The position numbers and the translations under genes are program-made. DNA of 64,000 bases from assembly GCA_024663395.1 (NCBI GenBank), contig JANFAH010000024.1, positions 434,001-498,000 on the forward strand, in the 5' to 3' direction. The notes under the pieces are model-generated. The model saw only the letters and a list, made by a program, of their open reading frames with translations. It searched no databases and had not been told where the DNA came from. Below, one piece after another: positions 38,455 to 48,844 of the stretch. Source of the DNA: Pisolithus tinctorius (taxonomy: Eukaryota; Basidiomycota; Agaricomycetes; Boletales; Pisolithaceae). Numbering within the stretch: the first letter of the stretch is position 1; the number at the start of each line of letters is the position of its first letter.

Positions 38455-39351
38455 TTACCAAAACACCAACACAATCGAGGAGGAGAATGACGGAGTTCTC
38501 CGACAAATGTAACCTCCCAATCTCCACTTCACGTTGGTTACACCTAATTCCTTGAAGTGAAGTTGTAGCATGGACAACGAATGCGATTTCCTGGCCGCAT
38601 CTATGGTCATCCACATGCAACATTCGTCATAGATACTCCGATAATGATCCTTGCGACAGGCATGTTGCTGATGAACGTCTTTGCACTCGATATACCGAAT
38701 GCCGCGATCGCAGTACTTTAGCACCGCCTCCAATGTCCCGCGATTTAAAGGTTGCCCAAATATGACGAAGGGATTGACCAGCGAGCGTAGTTCAAAAGTC
38801 AGTTCCGGATAAGCGCAGAAAACTGAGTCGTCGGTGACAAAATTCATCAACACCGTACTATGATATTGAAAGATGGCGGAAATAGGTTAGCGTGACGAAG
38901 AAATCATGACGTCTATCTTGCGAGATTGACGGACGAGGGTGACCACCGTGTGTACGTGGGAGCTCCAATAGCCATGTATATTGCCTGGACAAGTCTTCAT
39001 CACTTCATATCCTTCAACTTTGAGACCTGCCAACAAGAAGTCGGCTTTCTCGGCGACTGCATAAATATCCAAATCCTCCGGAGTCCAAAGCAGTTCGCGT
39101 TCTGGTAAAAGAAAATGAAGAGCAGCAGAACCCGATAGCACTGTGCGCCCCAGACGTAGAAGATCATACAAATCCTCTGGATTATTGAAAAAACACTTTG
39201 CGAGTTGTCGATGTCGAAGAAGAATGTAACGACGTCCTATAGCGGAATGAGTCTTGCACGTCACCATGAAACAATGAATGTCAGCTAGATTGCAGAATGC
39301 TAGTACACATTCCCAGGTTTCCGGTGGAAGCAAACGACTGTGACGATCCAT
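38455..39351 (-). pseudogene. F-box/nucleotidyltransferase-like protein, one nonsense codon
   Basis: Paralogue of the plus-strand gene at 40,257. From ATG 39,351 (an upstream ATG at 39,483 is possible) it reads LLPPETWECVLAFCNLADI, an F-box-like helix. Next come VLSGSAALHFLLP and WTPEDLDIYAV, a nucleotidyltransferase-like G-S...D-x-D pattern, then VEGYEV and VVTLVRQSRKIDVMISSS. A TAA at 38,887-38,889 interrupts the frame. The same frame continues with STVLMNFVTDDSVFCAYPELT, CDRGIRYIECKDVHQ and a final VKWRLGGYIC to a stop at 38,455. All continue the alignment with the paralogue, so the TAA is a single C-to-T nonsense change (CAA would give Gln). An intron hiding the stop is less likely. Confidence 0.65.
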
Positions 39352-39576
39352 GGAGGTAATAGGCATCAAGTGGTGCACTAGAAACTGCTTTCGTCGGACT
39401 TTCGAGCAATATAATTCACTGCTAGTGACGTCACCATTTCTGTACTGCTGTTCAAAAACTGCGCGTTTACACTTCCACAACATACTCGATATCGATTTTC
39501 TACCTTGTTATGATGGAATCATCTCTGGGACGCAACAATACCCATGTACAATTAAGATTCCAATGGAAATTGCGAA

Positions 39577-40017
39577 TCAATACTTCAGTAAAGTGATCAG
39601 TTCATTGATTTCAGCGGGAAAGAAAACATACCTCCTCAAACCACGCACCACGATCATAAAATCATGCTCGGCATGAAGATTCAGGGGAAAGTTGTCGCTA
39701 TCAACCAAGACAAAGAGGTATGTCACCAAGCTTCGATCTCTCCGTTGCAAACCCTCATCGAAAAACACGGCCAGACGATGGTCGTCAACTGTCACCGTCG
39801 TAGCAGATATATCGAAAGCGTTTGTAAACAAGTCTGCCATGCCGCAAGGAATGACTAAACCCGAACTGTTGCGCTGAATGGTGACAACACGGGGTCCGGT
39901 ACCCTCGGAATTCCCAACAACAATGGCAGAAACTGTGAAAAACTGTGGACTGTTACAAGGCATGATTAACGTCACCTCGCAAACTGTAAACTTATATAGG
40001 AACACCAACACCTCCAT
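39577..40017 (-). CDS. Helitron auxiliary ORF, unknown
   Basis: 146 codons from ATG 40,017, or 128 from ATG 39,963 (MPCNSPQFFTV), which has the better context. The sequence is rich in beta-type segments (FFTVSAIVV, VVTIQRNSSGLVIP, HRLAVFF, SLVTYLFVLVDSDNFPLNLH). This could be a compact beta fold, but I recognise no family. It is on the same strand as and directly upstream of the F-box/nucleotidyltransferase-like pseudogene, and divergent from its paralogue at 40,257, with which it shares a 240-base intergenic region. Confidence 0.45.
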   Translation of the reverse strand: MEVLVFLYKFTVCEVTLIMPCNSPQFFTVSAIVVGNSEGTGPRVVTIQRNSSGLVIPCGMADLFTNAFDISATTVTVDDHRLAVFFDEGLQRRDRSLVTYLFVLVDSDNFPLNLHAEHDFMIVVRGLRRYVFFPAEINELITLLKY

Positions 40018-40256
40018 ATCGTCAACACCTATGCCATAATACGATCACAATAACCCAAACCGACCACGTCTTTCTTCGTCAACACCCAATTTCATATTCA
40101 ACTTCACCCATCATGTAAATGAATATTATCATCACCCGTGACAAAGAAGGGTATACTTACATCACAGTCTATATCCATTTCTCTCGCAATTCACGTTGCG
40201 AGTCTTCATGAAAATAGCCATCACCATGTCCGAAAGATCAACGGTGGACGTGTGTA

Positions 40257-41198
40257 ATGATTCAATACTGCAATTTAAGAACTGATCACATCCGACGTAC
40301 CTTCCAGTTCCCAGCCGTCCGGTCTATCAATTTACCACCTGAAATCCTTACCGCCATATGCGTCTATCTGGACATCAATTCTTTGATGTCAATAGGAGAT
40401 GCGCTAGACATCATACCACTTGTCGTCGCTCTTTTATGCCTTCGCCTGCATAACATCGTCATTACTGAATTCCGATGCCCACCTACGTTCCTGCAGACTC
40501 TAAAAGACCACGACGCTGTAATTGGAGGATCAGTATCATTAAGACTGTTATATGCAGAGCAACCTAACCATTGGTCGCCTAACAATTTGGATATTTTTGT
40601 TGGTTGCGAAAATGCCGGATCTTTGAAGCAAAACATCGTCAACGCAGGTTTCCAAATTCGCTCTACTGAGGGCGTGGATAACCCTTCCACGACCTGCCAT
40701 ATTCATGCTATCCAGACCTTCGAAAATTCCCACGTTAACTTACGTCTCGTCATAGCACGGACACCATCAGCCACTACCTCCATCTTCGACACCTTCTCTA
40801 CCATTACCATGAACTTCGTCACCATCGATGGGTTATTTTGCGCATATCCATCACTAACACTATCTCGTTCCGCCATCGTAAATCCTCGATACCGCATAAA
40901 CACTGTGGAAACCCCCAAAAACGTTCAGTGCCACTTATGCAAATACCGCGATCGAGGAATTTCCTTCGTTTCTTGTGAATCTTTGCATGCCCTGCAGGGA
41001 CCATGTATCAAAGACATCCGTCACCTACACGATGACCACGTCATGTGGGTCCTCTTTGATCAACTACAGCCCTTAACAAACCAAAACATATGTTGGAAAT
41101 TAGGTGGCCCCCCATGCAATTCCAACTCTCACATCATCGTTCCATATGTTCGAGATTTATCACTTATTTCCTCTTCGCTGATACGGCGCTGTTCATGA
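40257..41198 (+). CDS. F-box/nucleotidyltransferase-like protein, intact
   Basis: Single-exon frame of 313 codons. It begins with an F-box-like segment (INLPPEILTAICVYLDINSLM), then VIGGSVSLRLLY and WSPNNLDIFVGC. The small-small-Ser helix start followed by x-LD-I resembles the core of the nucleotidyltransferase fold, although the first acidic position is Asn here and Asp in the paralogue at 38,455-39,351. Further shared blocks are STITMNFVTIDGLFCAYPSLTL, CKYRDRGISFVSCESLH, HDDHVMWVLFDQ and WKLGGPPC, with several conserved Cys. Function is unknown. F-box plus nucleotidyltransferase-like is my reading of weak motifs. It lies at the right end of the Helitron, so it is cargo or an accessory gene. 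Confidence 0.6.
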   Translation: MIQYCNLRTDHIRRTFQFPAVRSINLPPEILTAICVYLDINSLMSIGDALDIIPLVVALLCLRLHNIVITEFRCPPTFLQTLKDHDAVIGGSVSLRLLYAEQPNHWSPNNLDIFVGCENAGSLKQNIVNAGFQIRSTEGVDNPSTTCHIHAIQTFENSHVNLRLVIARTPSATTSIFDTFSTITMNFVTIDGLFCAYPSLTLSRSAIVNPRYRINTVETPKNVQCHLCKYRDRGISFVSCESLHALQGPCIKDIRHLHDDHVMWVLFDQLQPLTNQNICWKLGGPPCNSNSHIIVPYVRDLSLISSSLIRRCS

Positions 41199-41318
41199 TC
41201 CGAGATTTTTCTTATATAACTACAAATTTATTTTGTATATATTGTGTGTACGCAGCTTTGAAAACGCTATGTTTACATAAACCGTGTCCTGGGTTGCCCG
41301 GAGGGGCGGTGTATAAAA

Positions 41319-41352
41319 CAATTCCCCCAGTAGGGAAATTACATTCCCTACA
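41319..41352 (+). repeat. Family-E LTR, right arm
   Basis: CAATTCCCCCAGTAGGGAAAT...TTCCCTACA aligns with the end of the solo LTR at 58,300 (CAATCCCATAGTAAGGAGAT...TCCTTACA). It mirrors the TGTAGGAA start of the left arm. CTGCC follows at 41,353-41,357, and element B gag resumes next. The short palindrome GTAGGGAA...TTCCCTAC lies here. Confidence 0.6.
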
Positions 41353-41357
41353 CTGCC

Positions 41358-41428
41358 CAGGACAAGTGCACTGTGGTGTGGTCCCGCATGACAGGGCCTG
41401 TAGCTGGAAGATTTGCTTAGGCAAAGTT
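41358..41428 (+). pseudogene. Element B gag, part 2
   Basis: In frame with part 1: QDKCTVVWSRMTGPVAGRFA, a TAG at 41,418-41,420 (CAG to TAG would explain it), then A-K and two bases of the next codon. The motif is typical of gag in this family. Element D then interrupts at 41,429 after the duplicated AAGTT. Confidence 0.75.
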
Positions 41429-42073
41429 TGTTATGCCGACGACTCGTATCGTGCCACGAATCGAGTGTGATGTAGCACAAGCACATGACTGCGCGAGAGG
41501 GGCGCGTAATTTAACTTCACTAGCGGCGGAACACTAGTCTTGGCCAACTGAAGTCGTACTGGCGAGTCCTTGTTGGTACAGCACGCAGAGCTAAGGGTGG
41601 TTGCAAAGTAGATTTCGAATGAAGGACCAGTACAATACATGTGGGTTTATATACGTATGTACGGTACTGTGGGCCAAACATTCGAACACTTGTATAGCCG
41701 TTCACCCGAGTCTGAACGGGGCAAGACAGAGTCATTGCGACGCAGGCGCAAGGGCGAACGCGGGGGTGAATGAGGTTTAACCGCGTATATGTAAAACAAG
41801 TGGAGCGTTCACCCGGGGTGAACACATCACATGACCGTGTGGATCAGAGCCACCAGCGGATCACAGAGGGAAGGGGAAGCAGACGTAATGTCCGGATATA
41901 GTACAATGCGGGGTTGACAGGGGTCAACCATAAAAGGAAACAGGAAAGGAAAACATACAGAATGCAAGACATAGTCTTGTGGAAGAGCAAGAGAACATCC
42001 CCTGAGGCGGGATGGTGCGCGAACGAGTTACATAAGTGTCTGCAAAAGGGAGAAATGTGAGTGCAGCGTAACA
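41429..42073 (-). repeat. 3' LTR of element D
   Basis: 645 bp with TG...CA ends (TGTTATGCCGACG...GCGTAACA on the plus strand). It has the same length as the other D LTR. The differences I could find by eye, roughly three dozen, are all transitions in CpG/TpG/CpA contexts. Confidence 0.92.
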
Positions 42074-42148
42074 TCACCCCCCTCTCAAGGCCTGAGGTCC
42101 TCCGAAGGTGGATAGAGGCCTTGCTGTACCCAGGAGCGGATTTCTGAG

Positions 42149-43549
42149 TTAGTTGCCACTGCGAGCTGGGCAGTTAGACGACCAATGTCCAAGGCATGAA
42201 CATCGGTAACAGGCAAACTGATGGAGGGGATGCTGCCAATCGACGGGAACGAGCCCACCAAGTTCTCTCTTGCTGAGGGCGGAGATAGGTACAGGGACGA
42301 AGGGAGCTGCTGGTAGAGCTCTTGATGTCTGAGTAGCGTTAAAGATGGCTCTTCCAGCGGCATCACCTCGGGCCTGGGTGAAAAAATCGAGCCAGTCGCG
42401 GGGGGATCCATTGAACGGGACCGATGCGAGTGAGTCTGCGATGGCTTGAAAGTGTTCTCGACCCTGGCCCGGTATAACCTTCTCCCAGCAATTGCGACAC
42501 CTCGTTTTGACATCTCCGACAGCCTCTCCGCTTCCTCCGGATCCATGTTGTACTGACCCTCCAAGACTGGTTTCTTCTCCCACAACCTTCCGTGCTTCCT
42601 TTCTGTCAGGGTCCAAAGGTAGGCCCGATCCTCTAGACGCTGCTTGATGTGTTGGAGGGAGGAGCCCACGGACCACGACATCGACGGGGGTTCAGTCGAG
42701 GAAGGCTCGAAAGGAAGAGATGAGGGAGGGGCCATAGTCTTCGTGAACGATCTTGACGATGGCCTCTTGGGTCTTCAGGGTTTCCTGGAGGATAGCGGAG
42801 TTGGCCCTGTTGATGTCCTCGTACATATGTGCCTCGAAACTTCCTTCTGCCGTAGCCACTTGGTCGTGAACGCGCTTACCAATTATTTCTGAGCTTCTGA
42901 AGATTTTAGACAGCACCCGTAGATGCTCGTGGCGTTCTCCTGCTCTCCAGCCGTGTGATTCCCACTGCTCGAGGTCGTTAAGCAGCTGCACGTAACCAAG
43001 GAAGACGCTTGCCTCAGGAGCCACCCATTTTCCTGTAGAGGGGGCTGCAGGAGTGACTGCGGGGGCCAAGAGATCGGCCGGTGCGACGGAAGGTGCTGGA
43101 GCGGATGGGCCAGCACGAGGGAGTGGGGAGGGGGATCTGTAACCGGCCTGGGAGAGCGGGGGAGTGTTGCAGGCTCTGAAAGTGGGGTCATAGCAAGGCC
43201 CGGGTGGTCCCGAGTGAGCTTTGGACTTTCCCTTGCAGGCATCCTTGCGAGCTCTCTGCGAGGAGGGGACCGAGCAGATGACCGGGTACAGGTATGGGCG
43301 CGTGGCAGAGGCGACGGAGTCGTGAAGGGGTTGGTAGGTACCGCCATACGAGGAGTCGGCGGGTACCATGGGGGATACGGGGCATACCGCTCCGGGGGAG
43401 CGTACTGGTGGTTCTGAGAGGTGAGGTGGGGAACTGGCATAGCGATGGAAGTAGGGGCGGGAAGGGTCATATGGTTCGTCGATGTCGGCATGGAAGTCAT
43501 TGTCGAAGTAGTTGGAGCCGGGGTTTTCAGTGTTGGGGGTGTATGACAT
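42149..43549 (-). pseudogene. Element D ORF3: zinc-knuckle protein in env position
   Basis: 467 codons with one in-frame TGA (42,692-42,694). ATG 43,549 lies six bases after the pol stop and in the same frame (TGA-CCA-ACT-ATG), so it may have been the tail of the pol polyprotein. The first half is Pro/Ser/Tyr-rich (MSYTPNTENPGSNYF). Next comes a helical part (ASVFLGYVQLLNDLEQWESH, HEHLRVLSKIF), then after the TGA a stretch with FFTQARGDAAGRAIF. The end is a perfect CCHC knuckle, CYRCSCLGHWSSNC, followed by TAA at 42,149. Zinc knuckles normally sit in gag, and D already has one there. No signal peptide or membrane anchor is visible, so it is not an envelope protein. Possible roles are nucleic-acid binding or a second, captured gag. 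Confidence 0.7.
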
Positions 43550-43555
43550 AGTTGG

Positions 43556-46500
43556 TCAGAGGCTGTGGACGCGCTTGTACTCTCCGAGAACCTCTGGGGC
43601 ATTTATAAGGTTGTCCTCGCTCTCCCAGTTATTCTGGGAGTGTGGGTAACCGAGCCACTTAACAAGGTAGAGGTACTTTTGCTGCAGGGTTACACTGGGC
43701 TCTTTAGACGATGACTTGACCTTGCGCACACGTTTGTGCTTAAGTATAGCCTTGACCTCCCATTCGTTCTCATCTCCTATCAGTTCCGGTGGAGGAGGGG
43801 GTTGTGCTGGGCCATACTCGCGCATTTCAATGAAAGGAGTAAGTTTTGACGCGTGGAACACAGGGTGGACCTGCCAGCTAGGGGGTAGCTGCAGCTTGTA
43901 GGTGACCGGGCTGATCCGTTTGGAAATTACAAATGGGCCATGGCGTCGGGGTGCAAGCTTCTTCGACGGGACATCCCTTTTTAGGTCAGAAGCGTCAAGC
44001 CAAACCTTATCTCCTACAGAGAACTCCGTATACGTCCCTTTTGACCGGGATTTCATCAACTCCTGGGCTTCCTTATGAGCAATTATCGCGGCGTCCCGAT
44101 TGGCGGCCAGCTGCTCGAGCCGATCACCCGCGAGCAACTCCTGCAGGGGTTGCCCTGTAGGGTAAGGAGCGGGGTCAAAACCATACATGAGCGAGTAAGG
44201 CGACTGGTTGTGGGATGAGTGCACATGCGAGTTATGTGCCATTTGTGCGTCAGGGAGTTTTGTGTGCCAGTTGTGGGGGTCCGTATCCGCATACATGCGG
44301 AGGTAGGTCCCAACCTCTTGGTTTACACGTTTGGCCTCGCCATTGGTCTGCGGATGGTACGCAGTAGAAGCCTTGAGTTTGATTCCGAGGGCCCGATACA
44401 GGTCCCTAGTGAAGGTGGAGATGAACTGGGGTCCGCGATCCGAAATGACAGCCTCTGGGACACCCCAGTGCAGGTAGACGTAGGCATGGTACAGGTCGGC
44501 TATGCCGATGCTATCTACCGTTTTAGCAGTCGGCAAGAAGAATGCGCCTTTAGTGAGCCCTTGATCAATGATGGTGAGGATAGAGTCGTACTTGCCACCA
44601 GACAGGGGCAAGTCAGTAACCAGATCCATCGAGATCTGTTTAAAGGGAAAGGGGTTCTTTGCTACGTCATGCGGGGTAACGGGGGGTGTAGTCGGATGCG
44701 TGTTGACCTTGTTAGCTTGGCACGAAGGGCAACCTTTGCAGTAGTTCTGGATAGACTGGTACATGCCAGGCCACCAAACATACTTGTTCATTTTCTTCGT
44801 CATAGCCTTCACTCCGGGATGTCCGAAAGCAGGGGTGTCGTGGTACTGCCAAAGGACATCTTGGCGGACCGGTTCTGGCACGAAGATCCTTCTTCCCTTT
44901 CTTCTGACCCTGTCAGACCCCTCTGTTGTTTCCGGGGTGGAGAGGGACGCGGAGGCCTTTTTCACCTCCTGGTATAGGTCAGCATTTAGCTGGAACACGC
45001 GTCCTTTACCTTTCCGAGCCTTTGGCTTGTCCTCAGGTGGGCACTCGGTAGGTTTCTCATCCTTGAAGGAGACCTTCCGGATGGGCGGCGGGGGCTCTGA
45101 AGGCCCAGGAACGGCCCGGTCGATCTTGAAAAGGGAAACAACGGAGGGTCTCACCCCCCCCTCAAGCCAAACGGCCTTTGGAAGTAGGGTAGAGACGGTC
45201 TCCGGCTTGGCATTAAAATCCGAGCGGCGTGAGAGGGTATTGGCAGCAGAATTTTTGGTTCCTGCGATGTGGATGAACTGTAGTGGGTACTCCTGCAGGG
45301 TAGCTTGCCAGCGAGCCTGCCAGGCTGTAAGCTTTTGTGGCTGTGCATAATACATGATATTCTGGTGGTCTGTATAGACCCGAGTTGGCTCCGGTGGGGA
45401 CAGGAGGTAAGGGCGCCATTGCTTGAGGGCGCGCATTACCGCGAGCATTTCCAGGTCATAGACCTGGTAGTTCTGTTCTGCTCCGGTCAGCGATTGAGAC
45501 ATATACGCACATGGGTGGAGTATTCCCGAGTCGTCGGCTTGTGACAGGACCGCACTGGTGCCAAGTTTCGAGGCATCGGTGTGGAGTACAAAGGGCTTCC
45601 GGAGGTCCGGAAGACGAAGAACCGGTTTGGACGAAAGGGCCTTCTTGAGAGCTTCGAAGGCAGAGCTCTGCTTGGGGCCCCACGTCCATTTTGCATTTTT
45701 CTTAGAGAGGTCGTGTAGCAGTCAGGCGGTCTGCGAGAAACCAGAAATGAACTGCCAGTAGAAGTTGCAGAAGCCTAGGAACGACCGAAGTTCTTTGAGA
45801 GTTGTCAGCGTGGGCCATGTTTTGATGGCTTCGATTTTAACCTCTGATGGTTCATACCGACCCTGATGGATCACGAATCCCAAGAATTCTATTTCTTCGG
45901 CCTCAAAGGTACACTTCTTCAACTTCAAGCGGAGATGCTCCTTTGCGGCGATCTGCAGGAAGCGGCGGACCACCTCGCGAAGACCTTCTCTGGTCTTTGA
46001 GTGTATGGTGACATCATCCATGAAGATGACGGCCTTTCTCTCATTTTTGAGTTCTCCGAACGTGTGGTCCATGTACCTCTGGAAGGTAGGTGGTGAATTG
46101 CACTGCCCAAAGAACATTACCGTCGGTTCGAAAAGTCCTCTAGGGGTTATGAAAGCCCCTTTCCATTCGTCTCCTTCCTTCACCCTTATATTAGTGAAAC
46201 CCCAGCGGACATCGAACTTGGTGAAGTAGCGAGAGCCGGCGAGTTTGTCTAGTAGGGTTTTGACATCAGGGAGAGGGTAGGAGTCGACAACGGTGTGAGA
46301 GTTTAAGTACCGGTAGTCCTGGATGAGTCTTCTTTTCCCATCTTTCTTTCCTACGAAAAAGACAGGGGCTGCCTGCGAAGATTTCAAGGGGCGAATCTTT
46401 CCACATTTGAGGTTTTCCTCGATGAATTCATCAAGGCCCTTGAGTTCATCAAGCGAGAGCGGATAGATAGCTCCTTTCTTCGGTTGGAAGCCGGGCTTTA

Positions 46501-46945
46501 ACTGTATTTCGTGGTCGAGGAAACCACGATGTGGCGGAAGAGGGATTTCTTCTTCTGAGAAGACCACCAAGAAGTCCCGATATTCCGAAGGCAAATCAAC
46601 CTCTGCTTGTATGTGAGAGGCCTCGAGCTTCGTGGAAATAGACGTGCAAGCGATTTTCACGGTTCTAGCGAAGTCAGTTCCTTGGACGTGCCTTTTCTTG
46701 TCAAGGCCATGGTTGAGTTCCCCCAACCAATCAGCTTTCTCGAAGTCCAGCTGATTATGGGGTTGTGCTCTTTGAGCCAGGGCATTCCGAGAAGGAGGGA
46801 CTCCCAATTTCCGAGTTTGAGGACGTAGGCTCAGATGCACATAGTCCTTCCCCAGATCTTGGCTCTGAAGGAAGCGATATGGGTGACCCAATCTCTGGTT
46901 TTGCCTTTGTAGCTTCTGGACTCCCATGGGCGAGCAATTTTGCAT
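43556..46945 (-). pseudogene. Element D pol: RT, RNase H, integrase, chromodomain
   Basis: One frame of about 1,130 codons with a TGA at 45,722-45,724, between RT and RNase H (SQTA-stop-LLHDLSKK). RT: PVFFVGKKDGKRRLIQDYR, FDVRWGFTNIRVKEGDEWK and the catalytic box VIFMDDVTIHS (FMDD where YxDD is usual). RNase H: FVLHTDAS and VYTDHQNIMYY. Integrase: zinc finger HDTPAFGHPG...CKGCPSC, then D in ISMDLVTDLP, D in SDRGPQF and E in NGEAKRVNQE, so the DDE triad is complete. A C-terminal chromodomain follows (EWEVKAIL...YLVKWLGYPHSQNNWE). The N-terminal 60 codons overlap the protease frame and are out of frame with it, so a frameshift of one base is likely near 46,700-46,780. Confidence 0.92.
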
Positions 46946-47181
46946 GTCGGGATGTCGTACTTTTCGACTACTGCCGGATTGATGATATTTGTTTCCGCGC
47001 CCGAGTCGAGGATTGTCCAGACGGTAGCGTTTTCGTGATTGACGAGGTAAGCGAAACCAGCGATAGAAGTGATTGACATATCTTGTTCGTAATCATACAC
47101 TTTCTCGGTCTCTATTCTAACCTCAACCTTTCGCGATACTATGGGCTCCTTTCCTGACGCTACACCAGGAGAGCCTTTCAA
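46831..47181 (-). pseudogene. Element D protease
   Basis: Aspartic protease with the active site TILDSGAETNII at about 47,010-46,980 (minus). The frame has no ATG at its start and overlaps the gag stop, which fits -1 frameshifting from gag (run of five T before the gag TGA). It stops at TGA 46,831-46,833; the same frame then continues AYVLKLGNWESLLLGMPWL, the usual end of the protease region, so the TGA is secondary. Confidence 0.8.
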
Positions 47182-48659
47182 AAATCCGGTTGACCTTTCG
47201 GTCCACCGTCATCTGTGGGTTCGTCATTCTCCCCACAGTAGTTGTCAGTCGGTTCTGAATCTTCCTCTTCTTCAGAATTCTTGTCGAACTCCTCGAGCAT
47301 TGCCAGGATGCGAGTACAGAATTTCTGGGCCAAGGAGGACCTATTGTTTGTTGCGGACGAGGGGCATTTAGCTTTTACGTGCCCTGTCTTACCACATCCA
47401 TAACAGGTAGGAGCCTCACTCTGTGATCGGACCTTGGACTTCCGATCAACATCCATGGCATAAGGGTCTCGGTACGGAGTCTTCGGAAATGAAGAAGACG
47501 ATTTTGATCCGTGAGAAGTTTGTTCTTGCTTCCACAAATAGGAGCAGTCTTGGAAAGTTGCCTTTCCAGAGAAGACCTTCAGGGTAGCCATAGCCACACG
47601 TGCTGAAGTAGCTTGGCGGATCCAGTCTTCCACTGTGTTGGGTTTGGGGCCTGACATAAGGATCCACTTGTTGACTTCTTCATTAAGGCCTTTACTGAAG
47701 AATACCGCCATGGTGGTATCTTTGGTGGAAATCTGGGCCTTGTTGAGGCAGTTGCAGAAGTTGGTGATGTACTCGTCAAGGGAGCGGTCCCCTTGACGGA
47801 TGGCCGACAGGTAAATTAATGCTGTGGCTTTGGCATCTCCTACTTGGAAGGTTTCTTTTAGTTTAGCGACAAACTCGTCCCATCCGTCGAAGATCTTGAG
47901 GTCGCTGAGTAGCGTGGTATTTTCATTGACGTAGGCCTTGGCGAAGGCGTGGGCCAAACCACTGCCCATATAAGAAAGGGCGAAGGCGATCTTGGACTGA
48001 TCTTCATAGTAGATATGTTCGTTGGTAGCGAGGTAGAGTTTGACGCTGCTTAACCAGGCTGAGAAGTCCTGGTGCGCCCCATTGTACGAGAAGGGTTTGT
48101 TTAAGCCGATTTCTTTCAGTCCACTCCCCCTAGAGTCGCAATCCTTTCCTTTCTCCTCGGATCCTCGGGGAGGGCCTTTAGGCTTTTCCACATCTCGGTT
48201 AAACAAGGACTTGTAGAAGTGTGTGGCCATTTCAGGGGTTACCTTACTCTGACTGGCGAAGGGGTCTTGGAGCAAAAGCTCCACGGTCTGGTGTGCGAGT
48301 TCTTCTGCCATCGGGTCGGCAGAAGCTGGTATGTAGATATCGGTAGAAGAGTCGGATGGTAAGGGGTCCGCTGGTCCGGCTGGCCCTTGAGTTTCAGCGA
48401 TGTCTGAGCTGAGAGGCTCCGGGTTTCAATATGTGGTAAAGTTAACTGGCGAGGTCGATTCTGCCGCTTGCCCTAGTTGGGGCCTTACTGGCGGGTCTTC
48501 AAGACCTATATGGGGTTTGGGTGTGTCGACCGAAGGGTGACAAATAAGTGGTCTCGCTTGGAGGACCTCTTTTCCTTTACGAACGGGTACGGGAGGTTTG
48601 AACGAGGAGGCTGCTGATGGAGGCCTCCTACTTCCTTCTTCTTGGCGGTGCAAAGACAC
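47178..48659 (-). pseudogene. Element D gag
   Basis: Capsid-nucleocapsid polyprotein. The main frame runs from ATG 48,311 to TGA 47,178 (377 residues). The same frame is open upstream to 48,659 apart from a TGA at 48,426-48,428, so the original protein was probably longer. It contains the capsid-type stretch FSYNGAHQDFSAWLSSVKLYL, DEYITNFCNCLNKA, and one CCHC zinc knuckle, CYGCGKTGHVKAKC, followed by an acidic tail. A stretch of U before the stop (GGATTTTTGA) may direct -1 frameshifting into protease. Confidence 0.88.
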
Positions 48660-48844
48660 GTTGATGAAGGGGAAGTTAGTGCCGAAGTTTTAGGGGCTAG
48701 CTCACTGATATTAAACCAGTGGTTCCTGACAAAGTGGCGGGAGGGTGGACATTTTGCAGGCTATTTTGCCTAGCAAGGATTCCAGTCCACAGGTATCCAA
48801 AGGGTAATCCGGGCTTTGATGTGTCTGGGTGATTCAAAATCTTC
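48660..48844 (-). other. Element D leader
   Basis: Untranslated leader between the 5' LTR and gag. The bases next to the LTR on the minus strand read GAAGATTTTGAATCACCC. This matches neither a tRNA-type TGG primer site nor the start of the LTR transcript in an obvious way, so the primer of D remains unknown. Confidence 0.5.

Larger units (their letters stand above)
29005..41318 (+). mobile_element. Autonomous Helitron with auxiliary genes
   Basis: A rolling-circle transposon of about 12.3 kb, identified by the Rep-helicase gene (29,336-35,158). It is CpG-rich, unlike the retroelements around it, and carries at least six further genes on both strands. It lies within the family-E LTR, whose two arms flank it. 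Exact ends are unresolved: I could not fix a 5' TC and 3' CTRR pair. Candidate end structures are a GCCC-GGAG-GGGC hairpin near 41,295 and the inverted pair GTCCTGG (about 29,013) / CCAGGAC (about 41,358). The inverted pair partly lies in flanking sequence and may be chance. Confidence 0.75.

Noticed and set aside
41090..41470. 126-codon plus frame over the right end of the Helitron
   Set aside because: It runs through the end of the cargo gene, the E LTR arm, B gag in the wrong frame and the D LTR, so it is a chance frame over junctions.
42085..42735. 216-codon minus frame overlapping ORF3 of element D
   Set aside because: The other frame carries the CCHC knuckle and is collinear with the upstream part of ORF3, so this one is the shadow.
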